Shown: positions 1 to 13,600 of the stretch, one piece after another
Layout: every line of letters starts with the position of its first letter
Position numbering within the stretch: position 1 is the stretch's first letter
Origin: Alligator mississippiensis
Taxonomy: Eukaryota > Chordata > Crocodylia > Alligatoridae
DNA: 64,000 nucleotides
Assembly (NCBI RefSeq): GCF_030867095.1
Contig: NC_081829.1
Location: 87,794,261-87,858,260, forward strand
Direction: 5' to 3'
Notes under the pieces: model-generated
Told to the model about the DNA's origin: nothing
The model's input: only the letters and a program-made list of their open reading frames with translations
Database searches by the model: none
Translations under genes and position numbers: made by a program

Positions 1-1280
1 CGGTCACATTATTAAAGACGGTGTCATCGTGTGCATGAGGGACAGAATTAAGATTGCTAGGAAGAGATTTATCAGCTTTTTTGGTGAAGAAAAAGATAAT
101 TTTTCTGAATTTTTGCCCGTATTGTATCAGATTGCTCTTTGGAATTGTCATTGTGACAGATGTGGAATGCAGTCTCACAGCAGAGTCTAGAAACCATGAG
201 CTAAAGCTTTTGTAGCCTAAAAATTGACTTCCTTCCTCCCCTCCTTGAGGATGGTGGCTGTTAGTTGAACTTCAGCTTCTACCTGTGATATCACCTATTT
301 CCAGGTTCTCTAAAGGTTTTCAAGCAAAAAAGTGGCAAGTCAAAACCTGATATTGCCAATATACTTACTTTTGAGTTAGTGTTTACTGGTCAGAAAGAAA
401 TAAATGGCAAGTGTATTTTTGCTTTGCAGTAATGTTTTGAGAAGGGATGGCTCTTGGAATGTAAAGTATTAATACATACTGTCCTAGCAATGTGCCTTCT
501 TCAGATTTTGTGTTCAGTATAGTCCTTTTATCTATGCAGTTTCATCTGCATGTAACTGCAAAACTTTAAAGGTGGCTGCTTGCATATTTAAGTACTAGTA
601 GTGGTTGCCATAGTAACCGTTTCATAGCTTTCTTAGGATTGGTTCCAAAGCTTAGTTAAGTCAATAGGGCTCTCCCTAGCTATTCCAATGGATATCTAAT
701 TATGCCATCTGTAACTTCCAAATTCTTATATTATGACTTGCCACATAGGCCCATTCATGCACAGTGAAGGTTAAAATAATGATAGTGGTGTTTAATATAT
801 TTCATTTTTAGCAATCTTAGGAAAAGATGCCAGTTTCTCATCAAGTATTTTTCCCATAGGCAAAACCGTCATTTGAAAAAAATACAAATTAGATTATTAG
901 TCCTGTCTTGTTACAGGCACCTGGTAGATCCTGGTTGAAACGTTAAGTGTTATTGTACAAATAGTTTAAATAGGAGTAGTAGCAACATCACATTCCAATT
1001 CACTACGTAAAATACACATTGTGAAGTTACCCAGAACTCATGTTGGCTGAGCATACTCTTCAGCATTTAGTGTAAAACATTTCTATCTAACATTTGTAAT
1101 GTTTTTAAAATAACATAATTTTGCTATGATATTTGGCTAATGGGCTGTGGACAATTTTCTTTAAAGGACCTTAGAGTCTAATCTTGAAGTCTTGGTTTCA
1201 GTGTTTAACTTTTTCATGATTGATCCCTTTTAAAGAGATGCTGTCTCTTGTTCTTAACTTACCCATTCATTTTCATTTAG
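1..1280 (+). other. EIF3A: EIF3A intron (upstream part)
   Basis: A/T-rich intron sequence leading to the acceptor at 1279-1280. The first 190 bases have an open frame running in from the window edge, but it does not match the expected preceding eIF3a residues. No recognisable repeat. Confidence 0.7.
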
Positions 1281-1628
1281 CAAGAGAAGGAGGAGCAACA
1301 TCAGATGGCTGTTAATGCTTACTTAAAAAATTCAAGGAAAGAACATCAACGTATCCTTGCTCGTCGTCAAACTATAGAAGAGAGAAAGGAACGTCTTGAA
1401 AGTCTAAACATTCAGCGTGAAAAAGAAGAGTTGGAGCAACGTGAAGCTGAACTACAAAAAGTTCGTAAAGCTGAGGAAGAAAGGCTGCGCCAGGAGGCAA
1501 AGGAGAGAGAAAAGGAGCGTATTCTGCAGGAGCATGAACAAATCAAAAAGAAAACTGTTCGCGAAAGGTTGGAACAGATCAAGAAGACTGAACTGGGAGC
1601 CAAGGCATTCAAAGATATTGATATTGAA
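1281..1628 (+). CDS. EIF3A: EIF3A exon a (first in window), charged helical region
   Basis: 348 bases, phase 0 at both ends, 116 codons from QEKEEQHQ to FKDIDIE. Acceptor TTTCATTTAG ends at 1280 and donor GTAAGC starts at 1629. It encodes uninterrupted Lys/Glu/Arg-rich helix, close to identical with the mammalian protein as I recall it. An open frame runs on past the donor to a stop in the intron, but the conserved next residues (DLEELDPDF) are in the next exon, so the splice is preferred. Confidence 0.96.
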
Positions 1629-4600
1629 GTAAGCAATTCATTGGAGTATCAAATTTTTCCAGGTGCTTGTACAACTAACTTTCATGTTCTCCATCTGCTT
1701 TGTTCTCTCTTTGCTATATGCAAGAAAATAATTTTCTGATTTAAAAATGAGACTATGCATTTGGGCGATTTTAAATATCTGATTTTGCTCAGCCTCTGGA
1801 GTAAAACTGAACACTGAGCTTGACTAAAAGCTGTGTTCTAGTAGGAATGAAGGGAATTTTTTGAGAGGAGTCTGATGACTTCCTCTGTCTAGCTGTTTAC
1901 ATAGCAAATAAGATGCGACATAGACATCCAGATCCTTTGTGTGATGTCTGGACTCTGTCTTAAAATTCAGATTAGTGTCCATTAGATGCCTTTAAAAGTA
2001 ATATACAGGTTGTACAATAGACACTCACATAAGTGTAAAATGTTTCCACTGTCAGCCAGTTTGAAGACTAAGTGAGAAACTGCAGAAAAGTTAAAGTAAA
2101 TAGAGGAAGCTGCATTCATGCCAGGAAACAAACATTTGCTTTCTGTTCTGTTAATTATCTTTATCTGCTTTGTAGGATCTTGAAGAATTGGACCCTGACT
2201 TCATTATGGCTAAACAGGTTGAACAGCTGGAGAAGGAAAAGAAAGAACTCCAAGAACGTCTGAAGAATCAGGAGAAGAAGGTATAGAGCAATGGTTCTCA
2301 GTCTTTTTAGACTCAAGGCACCCCTCCAAAAATGTTAAAAATAAATATAGTGTGCATATCGTAATACTGTAGTATGCATACTGGAATTCAATTATTTAAA
2401 AATAATTGGAGGCAGTTGATTAAATAATTATATTCACACCAGAGCACAGCACAGCTTCTACAGAGCCAGGTCTGGAAACGGCTCTGGCAGCAGTGTGCAA
2501 CCCTGCACAATGTCTCCTGGAAACGGAGGCGTGTGGAACAGTTCTGCCTAGTGGAAGTGGCATCTGTCTCCAGGCTGATGCCACCTTGGGGTGAAACTGC
2601 CCCACATGCCTCCTTTTTCAGGAGGCACGTCAGAGCTGAATCAAGAAGAGCTTCAGCAGAAACATGCCTGTCTGCATAATGTACTCCTTTCTGCTGCAGC
2701 TGCTTCTCAGGTTATGTCTGATGTGCCTCCTGAAAAGAAATGCGCAGGGCTGGAATCATGGCACCCAATTTGAGAACCACTGGTACAGAGTGATAAGAGG
2801 AATGGCTTGTCTCCACAGAAATGTATACAGTTATTATTACCTGTTGCAAACTCTATTATATTTGTTTGTGTACTCAGTTGTATTGGTTTTAATACAATTA
2901 CCTGTTTTCCTTGCCCCTGTGCATTCACTGGGGCAAATTATAAGCTGATAAAGGCAGGCTTACATTGATTTTCTGTCTGTATACAAATGTGCACTAGATG
3001 TGCACTGATACTTCGGTCTGTATCGTATCAGCACCAATGGAAGGAATATTGACATAATTGGCAGTTGGCTTTTTTTGGCTGATGTGGCTGATAATATTGC
3101 TGATAAATGCCGTGTGCACGTGTGCAGCACAGCATGGGAGTGGAGCTGGGGTATGCGCTGCTCAGGCAGGGCTCGGAACAGAGCCATGAAAGGCTTGTCC
3201 GGGATGGGGGTGGGTGGGGGGAGTGGATCCTGTTACTCTGCGCACCCCTGGAGAAGCAAATCTGTGAAGTACAAATGTTTTTAGCATTCCAGGTTTGGTG
3301 CTTTTTTACATAAGATAGGTTAAAATTACATACATATTTATATATTTCTCTATTTAGATTGACTATTTTGAAAGAGCAAAACGCTTAGAAGAAATTCCTC
3401 TAATAAAGAGTGCCTATGAAGAACAAAGGGTTCATGATATGGAGCTGTGGGAGCAGCAGGAAGAAGAAAGGGTAAGTTTTCGTTTCAAATGGCAGGATCA
3501 TTTAGTAATTTGTATAAGAGCTGTATTTGTCGGCATGTTTGATGTGGAGGTTTTCAGTTTCTTACTGGTGGACAACAGTACCCTTTTGCTTCAGCCAGGG
3601 TGGAGAGAGTAGGCAGCTATCTGATATGCTGTCTTCAGTGATGGTCTATGAGTATTGAAAAAAATGTAATAAAGCTTTTTATCTTCTTTTACTACTTGTA
3701 TTTTTATAGATCACCACTCTGCAGCTGGAACGTGAGAAAGCCCTTGAGCATAAGAACAGACTATCAAGGATGCTGGAAGATAGAGACTTATTTGTAGATA
3801 GGCTCAAGACAGCACGGCGATCAATTTATGAGGTGAACAAGATCCTCTGTGCTTGTTGTAAAAATGCTTCCATGAAGTACTAGACTTGATTTGTATCCTT
3901 ACTGTTCCTCTTGAAAAGGATGAATGAGTTAGTGTATGCAGCTGGGGCGGGGGGGGGGAGGAGTTTTAGTTTATGCAACTAATAGACAAAATTGGTGCTT
4001 GGCTCTCTTTCTGACTGTCCAGAAGAGCTTCATCATGAAGTTTCAGGGGATAATCCAAATTCAGAAAGTTAAACCTTTAAAAGGAAAAGATGGCTGCCAC
4101 AATGTAACATTAAAACAACAGTTTTATAATTCAAGGGAGTTATCATATCCCAAAGCCTTTGTCTGCATTTCACCATCTTTCATTGCAGGTTATGTTAAGA
4201 ATAGGGCTGGGAGGAGAGATGTCCACAAAACGATCTGGAAGATTAACCCATATCCCGTCCTAAGCACCATCACTGACATGGTGATACAGTTGTTTAGCAG
4301 GAGAAGTAAGCATTAAAAGCTGTATTTTAGCTCTTAATGCAGTGTGGAGCTGGAGATGAGGGAGCCAGAACCATATGACTAGTTAGTTCTTCGGGGCCAC
4401 AAATAATACACAGGCTATAATTCAGAATCACAGAACTTCTTGGAGTAATACTGAAAATCTCTGTACTCTGAAGAACTGGCTTTATGTGATTCTTTTGTGG
4501 CAGTAAATGTAATTCCTTCAAGATAAGCAGGAATCAAACCACTAACTGATTCTTCTCATAGGTAGGAGTTACATTGCTTCATTTCTAATTTGCAGAAATG

Positions 4601-7600
4601 AATTACTGGCTTGTAAAATGGCCAGTAGATAGGAAAAAAGATGGCTGTTGCAAAACATGGTGACACAGTCATTGTTTATCATCAGTGTGAAGTTAAGAAG
4701 TTACAACACGCTTGTGATTCTGGCATCTGATGAAGTCCGTAACCTCAGCAACTCTGAAGCTACTAAAAGTTAAGGACCGTTGGTTTTACTCCTGCTCTTC
4801 ATTTGTTTTAGGAAAAATTGAAACAGTTCCAAGACAGGTTAGCAGAAGAAAGGCATTCTCGTTTGGAGGAACGCAAAAAACAGCGCAAAGAGGAGCGGCG
4901 GATTGCCTATTACAGAGAAAAAGAGGAGGAAGAGGAGAGACTGCGAGAGGAGCAGATGCTTAAAGGTAAAATTAAGACACTTGGATTGAATGACCAGACT
5001 AGAATTGTATCTCTCCTTGAACCACCGCCAAAACTTACAAGGTCAGTTTTAGGTTGCCCTATTCCATCAAGTTGGAGACAGTTTCTCTCTGATTAAGAAG
5101 GTTCACTATTCCTTATCAGCCATTGCATCTTGTGAACTGAACTGTGCAGCCAGCCAACCAACCAACCTTCTGGCAGTCTTTCTGTGTGCACACGCAATGA
5201 AAAACAGAGACAGGTGTGTGAAGGGCGAGTGGGTGAGCTGAGGCAAATGTGGATGAAGGGCACATAGTGAAAGAGCATGAAAAAATGAGATTTAGAGAGC
5301 CTTTGGTTTTGAGTTTTAAATTTGAGTTCGGGCAGTCATTTTGTACATAAGACATTATGTTTTTCTTTTACTTGAGAGTTACTTGGTTACAAAAGAGGAA
5401 TGCCATTGTTCATAAACTCTAAAATGCTTACCTCGGTTTTTGAGTGTGAAGAGGAGATTGAATCCTCTTTTCCTTCTATTCTAAACAATTAGAGAGGACT
5501 TGCTTTATTGTGTATTTAAACTTTCTTGAAAGAAAAATAATGTTTTACACATTCTTGTTGCAGAGCGTGAAGAGAAGGAACGTGTTGAACGTGAGAAACG
5601 TGAGCAAGAACAGCGTGAATACCAGGAACGGGTCAGAAAACTAGAAGAAGTGGAGAGGAAAAAACGTCAAAGAGAACTGGAGATTGAAGAGAGAGAGCGT
5701 CGCAGAGAGGAGGAGAGAAGGGGTCTTGATGATCCATTTTCAAGAAAGGTAATGGTTCTGGTTTGTTTACAGATTGGTTACTTTTTCCTCTGCTAAAGGT
5801 TTGTAAGAAGTGGAAAATATAGCTCAGTTGTGTTAATGAAAGCAGTGCAGAGATATTTCGCCGAAAGGGAGAAATTAAAATATTTTGTTAATGGTTGGAT
5901 ATCAGCTATTTTCAGTTCACTCTGTGCAGGCCTCAGGAAACTACTGTTATGCCAGAGTACCGAGATTTTTGAAGACTGAAAGGGTAGAAGGGATAGAGAT
6001 TTTCGTTTGGTCAGCATGTATTTTGTGAGGCGCCTGTCTGACATAAAACCATAATGACATAAGATGAAATTGTGAAGCACAAGAGCTCTTAAAGGAAAGC
6101 AAAAATATAATCCTAGGGTGGGAGCAGAAGTAGGAGGAAGGAGGGTGAGCCAAAAGACTCAGTGGCAGCCGCAGCAGGAGAGCAACAGAGGGAGATGTGC
6201 CTGAACAGGGAGTTCGGGGCCACATGTTAACTCTCCAGGGCTGCCAGTTGGACAGCTCTTGTATTGTCTTCTGCAGCTCATACAGAACTTCTATTCATTA
6301 ACAATTGAAATGCTTTTTTCAAGCATAGTTATAAATTATATGCTTTTATTTGATAGAGGGAGGAGTGTTCATCTCTTTAAAAATAGGCTAAAGCGCAAGT
6401 TGACACCTGCATCTAATATAATTGTACAAATACACATTTGTGTAAAGTGGGGTGCTTGATACGCAGAAATACTTTAGAGGCTCTTCACAATATTGCAGTC
6501 TCTAAAAGTTGTAGTCATGGGCATGTGTTATGTTAGGTCTGGACAGACACAAAGTGAGAGGGATGTCTCCTGCCTCAAACTCTATAATGAAGGTATTGGA
6601 TAAGAGCTCAGACTGAGAAGAGTGTAAGGAAACAGTGAAACATTGTGTTGTGGTAGAGAAGACCAGATCTTAAGGTGTTACATAGAAAGAATCTGCAAGA
6701 TTTAGACATAGCCCGATTGTGAGGAATAGATGGTCGTCCAAATTGAGGATTATGTTGAAATTATGGGCCTGAGCAAACTTGTGGATCCAGGGTTTGAGAG
6801 TTCATTTGGGGCCATGTTGAACTGGAGGTCAAAGCAAGACATCTGTGAGATCTGGGGGAGAGGCCAAGATTTCATTTTGGACAGAAGGAAGTAGGTGTGA
6901 AATAGTGGGGTAGGACTATAAACTGTTAGCATTAAGATGGTAATGGAATACATAGAGGTAAGTTAAGGTCATCTATAGGCTGACCATATGGGACAATGAA
7001 ATATGGGACATTGCTTCCCTCCCCCCCTGCTGCAGGCAGGACACCACTGGTATTAAGCTAAGGTGTCAACGGCCCTGTTAATGACCCTTTGTTCTTTGTC
7101 ACAGGTGTTAACAGTCCACTTTGTAATGGTCTTCCATTAATCAACCTAACTTATTAGGGCAGTTTTGGTGTCTGCTAGGGCTTCCTATTTCACAGCTCAT
7201 GCCCAGGACGCTCGTTTTAATTTTCACCAGCCAACTGGGACCGGCCTCCGAAACCTGGGACTGTCCTGGCCAGTCCAGGACATACGGTCACCCTAGTCAT
7301 CTCCCTGTTTAAAAAAAAGTTTTGTATCTAGAGTACTTCGAAACGTTTGTCCTGCAAGGTTTTGTTTATTAGAAGGTCAAGTCATGAAATGAATAAATAG
7401 TACTTTGACCAGGCTAAGATCCATATCATTGGATGCCTGCTGCCATGCATGGTAGTAATGTAAAATGTCTTTGTCTTAAGTATTGGTACATTAGGATTAA
7501 AATCTAGCTGCCAGTTTTTTATGGTACAGATTTGATCCTGTACTCACTAGATCTAATAAACAGTTTAATCTGTTAACCTCCCAGTGTTCAAAAACATTGT

Positions 7601-10600
7601 ACAGTGCCTTGCACGTTGGGGCCCCGTTTTTTGTTGTTTCTTAAGCTTTCCCACAACAAGCAAGATAACTATCAGGTAGGGCTGCTATTTAGCTCAGTGA
7701 ACTTCATATTAGTCTGCTGTCCTGTAGAGTGCAACACTTGAATACTTGATGCCATGGCATGGGGTTAAGTGAATAAGCTGTGTGTAGAAATTGTGTGCAC
7801 AACTCTGTATTTTAGAGTTACCAAAGAGGATGCTACTAAGTTGCAGCAGGGAAGTTGAGGTTTGATATTAGGAAAAACTCACTAGCAGGGTAGAAAAGCA
7901 CTGGAACAGGTTACCTAGAGAGGTTGTGGAGTCTCCAGCCTTGGGGGTTTTTAAGACTTGGCTAGACAAACCCTTGGCTGGGATGATCTAGTTGGGGTTG
8001 GTCCTGCTTTGAGTGGGGGGTTGGACTAGGTGATCTCCTGAGGTCCCTTCCCACCCTAATTTTCTCTTCTCATTTATTTTGGTACATATAGGAGTCATCT
8101 CGCTGGGCAGACAGAGATGGTGAAAGCTGCTGGAGAAGAGGACCACCAGAAAGGTGTTTATAGAGAAATTGAGCACAATGTGTTTTGGGCCCAGCTTGTC
8201 GGCACTCTTACCATTGCTGTTTTCAAAGTTGCCTTCGCCACAAATATATATCTATCTAGCATTTGCACCTTTGGAAGGTGCCTCCAGGGATTCTTTAAAA
8301 TCCTTTGTGAGGATTCTAAAATTAGAGAAAAGGTGTGAGAAGCATAAATTTGGGAGGGGGGCAGAACATGATGAGATACATAAGGTAACAGACAACTCAG
8401 GTGTATGATTTCTCATGTGTTCTTTTATCTGGTAACTGAAATTGCATACATTTCAAGGCTTAGTTAAACCATTTTAATTGTATCTAGTTGATACCAACAA
8501 GCATCTAATATATTGTCAGCTGCTAAAAAGATTTTCCGTTTGCTAAAAATCTGTAGTCTGTCTCTTGCATGATCTGCTGCAGAACTAAAAATGAGGGGAT
8601 GATAGTGACTAGATAAAGACTTTGCTGAAGAATTTGTCTGTAAGAAATTGAAAGACGTCAGGAAAACCCCAACAAAACCCCTGTAGGAGCAGAATTCAAA
8701 GCTTTGCAAGTGATTTAAGTTCAGGGTGGGTGAAAGGAGGGCTGAAGATGTATGCTCCAAACTGAAACAAAGATGCAAAAAAAAGGCCACTTGGAACAAA
8801 AATGAAAAGAAGAACTGCGAGGGGAGAGTTTAATGGAAGGATGTTTTGAAGCTGCTTATTTTTTCACATCCAAATATTTAGGATGTTTGAACATGTTCAC
8901 TGGTAGCTGAAATTTTCAATGAGGCTGCTTAAAGGGAGAAATAATAGGAGGTACTATGTGTCTAACAATTCAAACTTCTGCTTTCTTTTTTCATGCTGTC
9001 ACAATGAATCAAATCATATATCAAAATAGCCTTTGAAAACTTACGAGGCTATTGAATATTATCTCGACTAATTCTTTTAACTTGACCCAACAGAGAAATT
9101 AGTAATCTAATTTTAATAGAGATGATGGACATAATTCTGGATTTTTTTATGCACCTGAAGTCTCACTGACTTTAGAGAGAGTTTGGATGTCCAACCGGGG
9201 ATTATGGTCTGTTTTTATAAACTATCACAATCCATGAGAAACTGAAACCCAGGGGGTATCTCCTTGTCCCAGGGCTACAAAAAACCATATGCACCATTTG
9301 CATCTTTATGGCAACTTATCATTTGTTCCTGACCACTGGTGAAGAAACTGCTTTTGGAAAATTAGTTTTCTTCCTATTTAGGAAAATTATTTGTTGTCAA
9401 ATCTGTGGGTTGTTACCTGCAGGTGTAAATAAAACGAGCTACGTACTGGTGTGAGCACAGAATTACAATACATGGGCCACGTGTATGCAGGTCACGTGGA
9501 GAGGTTCTGCAGTCAGCGATATGCCTTGATGCATGATGACACAAAAAGACTTTTGTTCTCAGTCAGTACTGTCCAGTCTTTGAGTGTTGAGGGCCAATCA
9601 TATTTGAGCTGATACACATAGGATGAATATTACCATTTCCTTGCTCCCTTTGCACCAAGACGCTCTTGAGGGTATACTAAAACCTTGCAACTGCTATTGT
9701 CTGTAGCCACCTAGCAGAGGAAGTTTGGGGAGGAACAAACTGGAGTGTTCTGTGCTCTGCCCACTCCAAGCTGGTGTAGCAGCAGCTGGTGTGACCCCAA
9801 GCCATTGTTCTGCAGGTGTGCAGGTAAACTGTGATTAACTAGATCAGGGGCAGGCAATTATTTTGGGCAGAGGGCCGCTTACTGAGTTTCGGCAACCCAT
9901 TGAGGGCCACATGACAGGCAGCCCAGGGCAGATAAATGTTAATTTTCTAAATTTTTTAGGGGCCCCACAGGCTGGATAGAATGGCCTGGCAGGCCACATC
10001 CGGCCCCTGGGCCACATTTTGCCCACCCTTGAACTAGATGTTAGTCTGCAGCTTTTCTGGATTGCCATGTGTGGTGGTAGCAGGAGCCATGCTTTAAGAG
10101 GAATACACTTAGATACCAGTTCCTTTCCTGCTCTTATTAGACTCTCACAAACCTGCCTGGAAGCAGGCAGTAATTCAAGTCAGAGCTGTTCTTATCTTTG
10201 TAGTGCTGCAGTTCACCAGCAGGGGAGCTGCTTGAGACCTGCTCCTGGGGCCAGGCCTGTAGGACAGGTGATGCCTTCTGCCTCCTTACCATAGTTATAA
10301 GGCTGCGTGAACTTGAAAATAGTGATGGCATTGGGTTGGCAAATACCTTTACAGCCCCAGTCTAAAAGCAATTTGCTGAAAATACCATTACTTGAACAAA
10401 GGTGTGCTGGTTGTAGGTGTGTTGGTTTAAGGACGTAGGCAGACAAGGTTCTTTGGGTGAATCTGGTATCTTTTATTAGCCCAACTAAAGTAGTTTGAAC
10501 AATTCTTCTTTGCAAGCTTTCGGGTACAAACACCGTTCTTCTCACTCTAACGCATACATTTTTTCCTCCATGTAAACTCACTCTTTCTGTGTGGTTAATA

Positions 10601-13600
10601 GGGACTGGCGTCGGGGAGAAGCACGAGATGATGAAAGGCCCTTCCGACGCGGAGATGAACCAATTAGACGTGGGGGTGCTGATGAAAATGAACATCCTCC
10701 CTCAGAAACAACTGATGAGATGGGCCCCAGGCGTGAAGTGGATGAGGACAGGGGCCCCAGGCGTGAAGTGGATGAGGACAGGGGCCCCAGGCGTGAAGTG
10801 GATGAGGACAGGGGCCCCAGGCGTGAAGTGGATGAGGACAGGGGCCCCAGGCGTGAAGTGGATGAGGACAGAGGACCCAGGCGTGAAGTGGATGAGGACA
10901 GGGGCCCCAGGCGGGGCTTGGATGAGGACAGGGGCCCCAGGCGGGGCTTGGATGAGGACAGGGGCCCCAGGCGTGAAGTAGATGAGGACAGGGGCCCCAG
11001 GCGGGGCTTGGATGAGGACAGGGGCCCCAGGCGGGGCTTGGATGAGGACAGGGGGAGCTGGCGGGCTACAGATGAGGATAGGGGCCCCAGGCGCGGCCTG
11101 GATGAGGATAGGGGCCCCAGGCGCGGCCTGGATGAGGATAGGGGCCCCAGGCGCGGCCTGGATGAGGATAGGGGCCCCAGGCGCAGCCTGGATGAGGATA
11201 GGGGCCCCAGGCGCGGCCTGGATGAGGATAGGGGCCCCAGGCGCGGCCTGGATGAGGATAGGGGCCCCAGGCGCGGCCTGGATGAGGATAGGGGCCCCAG
11301 GCGCGGCCTGGATGAGGATAGGGGTCCCAGGCGCGGCCTGGATGAGGATAGGGGTCCCAGGCGCGGCCTGGATGAAGACCGGGGCAATTGGAGGGCTGCA
11401 GATGAGGACAGGGGCCCTAGGCGTGGCCTGGATGAGGACAGGGGCCCTAGGCGTGGCCTGGATGAGGACAGGGGCAGTTGGAGGGCTGCAGATGAGGACA
11501 GGGGCCCTAGGCGTGGCCTGGATGAGGACAGGGGCCCTAGGCGTGGCCTGGATGAGGACAGGGGCCCTAGGCGTGGCCTGGATGAGGACAGGGGCCCTAG
11601 GCGTGGCCTGGATGAGGACAGGGGCCCTAGGCGTGGCCTGGATGAAGACAGGGGCCCTAGGCGTGGCCTGGATGAAGACAGGGGCCCTAGGCGTGGCCTG
11701 GATGAGGACAGGGGCAGTTGGAGGGCTGCAGATGAGGACCGAGGTCCCAGGCGTGGGCTGGACGAGGACCGAGGTCCCAGGCGTGGGCTGGACGAGGACC
11801 GAGGTCCCAGGCGTGGGCTGGACGAGGACAGAATATTGAGACGAGATGAAGACAGAGGGCCCTGGCGTAGTTCAGATGAGGACCGACTCTCGAGACGTGA
11901 TGACGACAGGGGTCCATGGCGTGGAGGGGATGATGACAGAGGTCCCAGACGTGGCGATGACTCAAGACCTGGTCCTTGGAGACCATTTGGTAAACCAGGT
12001 AGGAATAATTTGGTAACTAAATGAGACTCCTTTGTAATGAAACCCGCTCCCAAAGCTAGATTCATTAACTATAATAAGATGCTGTATACTAAGAATTTGA
12101 TCCTGGAGACAGGGTCTAGGTCTGTATTGGTGTAAGTGACTGTCAGTTTGATCAATTTGCATTCGTTTCTCTTCTCAATGAAACTTTTCTTTTGCTGATT
12201 TTTTTTTTTTTTAAATCCACATTATGTAGAAAATATTAGCGTGTATTCATTTGTTGTGAGAACTGCACATAGGATGATGTAGGCCCACATTTTTATTTTT
12301 ATTTGAAGGCATCCAAGTACAATATCTAAGTGTAGACAGCTAACATGTTTTTGCCGTTTAAGCAGATTTTGGGTCCTATTTTTGCCAGTCATGCTGCAGT
12401 GCCCTCCATTAGTCTTGTTGAAGCTGATACAGAGGGGAAAAACCTGACTAGCTCAGTGAAATAGAAGTTGTCCTGGAAGCGAAGGGTCCCTGGCTTCTGC
12501 ACCCAGGCCTGCCTCCCACTTTATCCAATGTCTATTGAACACCAAATGCAGAAACTTAATTTGAGGCAGAGCCAGAACTCCTTCTCCCAGGCCCTGGAGT
12601 TAGGGCACTTTGCTGGGAAGCGGGAGATGTAGGCTCTAACCCCTTCCTGGCAAGGGGATCCTAGAACCTTGGTCTCCCTGGGCAAGCGTCTTAGCCATTA
12701 GATTGTTGGGCTAAAATATGGGAGGATCCTTTTCCCCCTCCCTCTTCCCATTTTGGTTCTTAATCCATATAAGTGGGGAAAAATGCCTCCTGCACATGTA
12801 CACTTATACATGCAAATAGCATTTAGTAGATGTTAATTGGAATAATTCAAATTTAACAACAGTAAGAGCAAGTCCAAAGAACCATGATTCCTAATAAAGT
12901 TCAGTTAGTCTAAACTCTTCTTCCTTGTAGGTTGCCACTGAGGACTCATTGGTTAAGGTTAGGCTAACTAAATTCTTTTGCTTGTTTTTGCACATGCATC
13001 AGTAAGCTCTTGGAGAAGTTTGGATGTGTAATTTGAGTAGAAAATACAGATTATGTTCAACCCTTTTTTGATCTTCAATGGAGAATATGGATCTTTTCCT
13101 TTTAGGCATGTAATCAGGATTACAAACAAAAGGTCTTTTGCCTTTTCTGTCCCTGTGTGGTTCCTTCTTGAATTCTGCACACATGTCCTTGTCCACCTTG
13201 AATGAGTTGTGCATGGGCAAAGACTCAAGAGGAAGGCTACACTTTCTTTACGGTGGTGGTTTTCAACCTCTTGTCTGTGGACCCTAGGGGGTCTGCCAAC
13301 TAAGGGGTCCGTGAAAGATGACCATGATCAGTCGAAAGTATGTGAATACCCACACTTAAAATTCACAGGGGTCTGCACCTCCATTCAAAATTTCCAAAAG
13401 GGTCTACACCTCCATTTGACATTTTTTTTTTTAGAGGTCTGCAAATGGAAAAGGTTGAAAACCACCACTTCAAGGCAAACGAACAGTTTTCTTGACTCTC
13501 TGACTCCTTTTGTTATGTATAGGTGGGTGGAGAGAACGAGAAAAGGCTCGTGAAGACAGTTGGGGACCCCCAAGAGACTCCAGACCCTCAGCAGACCGAG

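Larger units (their letters stand above)
5749..8091 (+). other. EIF3A: EIF3A intron f-g
   Basis: 2.3-kb intron holding a hAT-like element (6976-7295) and a CR1 3' fragment (about 7848-8065). The remainder looks unique. Around 7590-7625 there is a CAGTGCCTTGCACGTTGGGG word typical of old SINE/LINE 3' ends. Confidence 0.8.
8154..10601 (+). other. EIF3A: EIF3A intron g-h
   Basis: 2.45 kb. Holds a 187-bp hAT MITE (9845-10031) and one end of the GACAAGG repeat family (about 10410-10560) close to the acceptor of the repeat exon. The rest is unremarkable. Confidence 0.8.

Noticed and set aside
1..190. Open frame running in from the left edge, ending in a stop at about 190
   Set aside because: It does not match the eIF3a residues expected before exon a (which should lead into QEKEEQ), and no donor with the right phase is visible.
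10982..11839. Second plus-strand frame ([10 protein letters not shown] repeats) in the same array
   Set aside because: Same reason: units of 30 bases leave more than one frame open. No splice continuity or homology.
10578..12065. 495-codon antisense frame rich in [10 protein letters not shown] across the EIF3A repeat exon
   Set aside because: It is the automatic complement of a stop-free 30-bp array; a sense-frame match to eIF3a with proper splice phases explains the locus.
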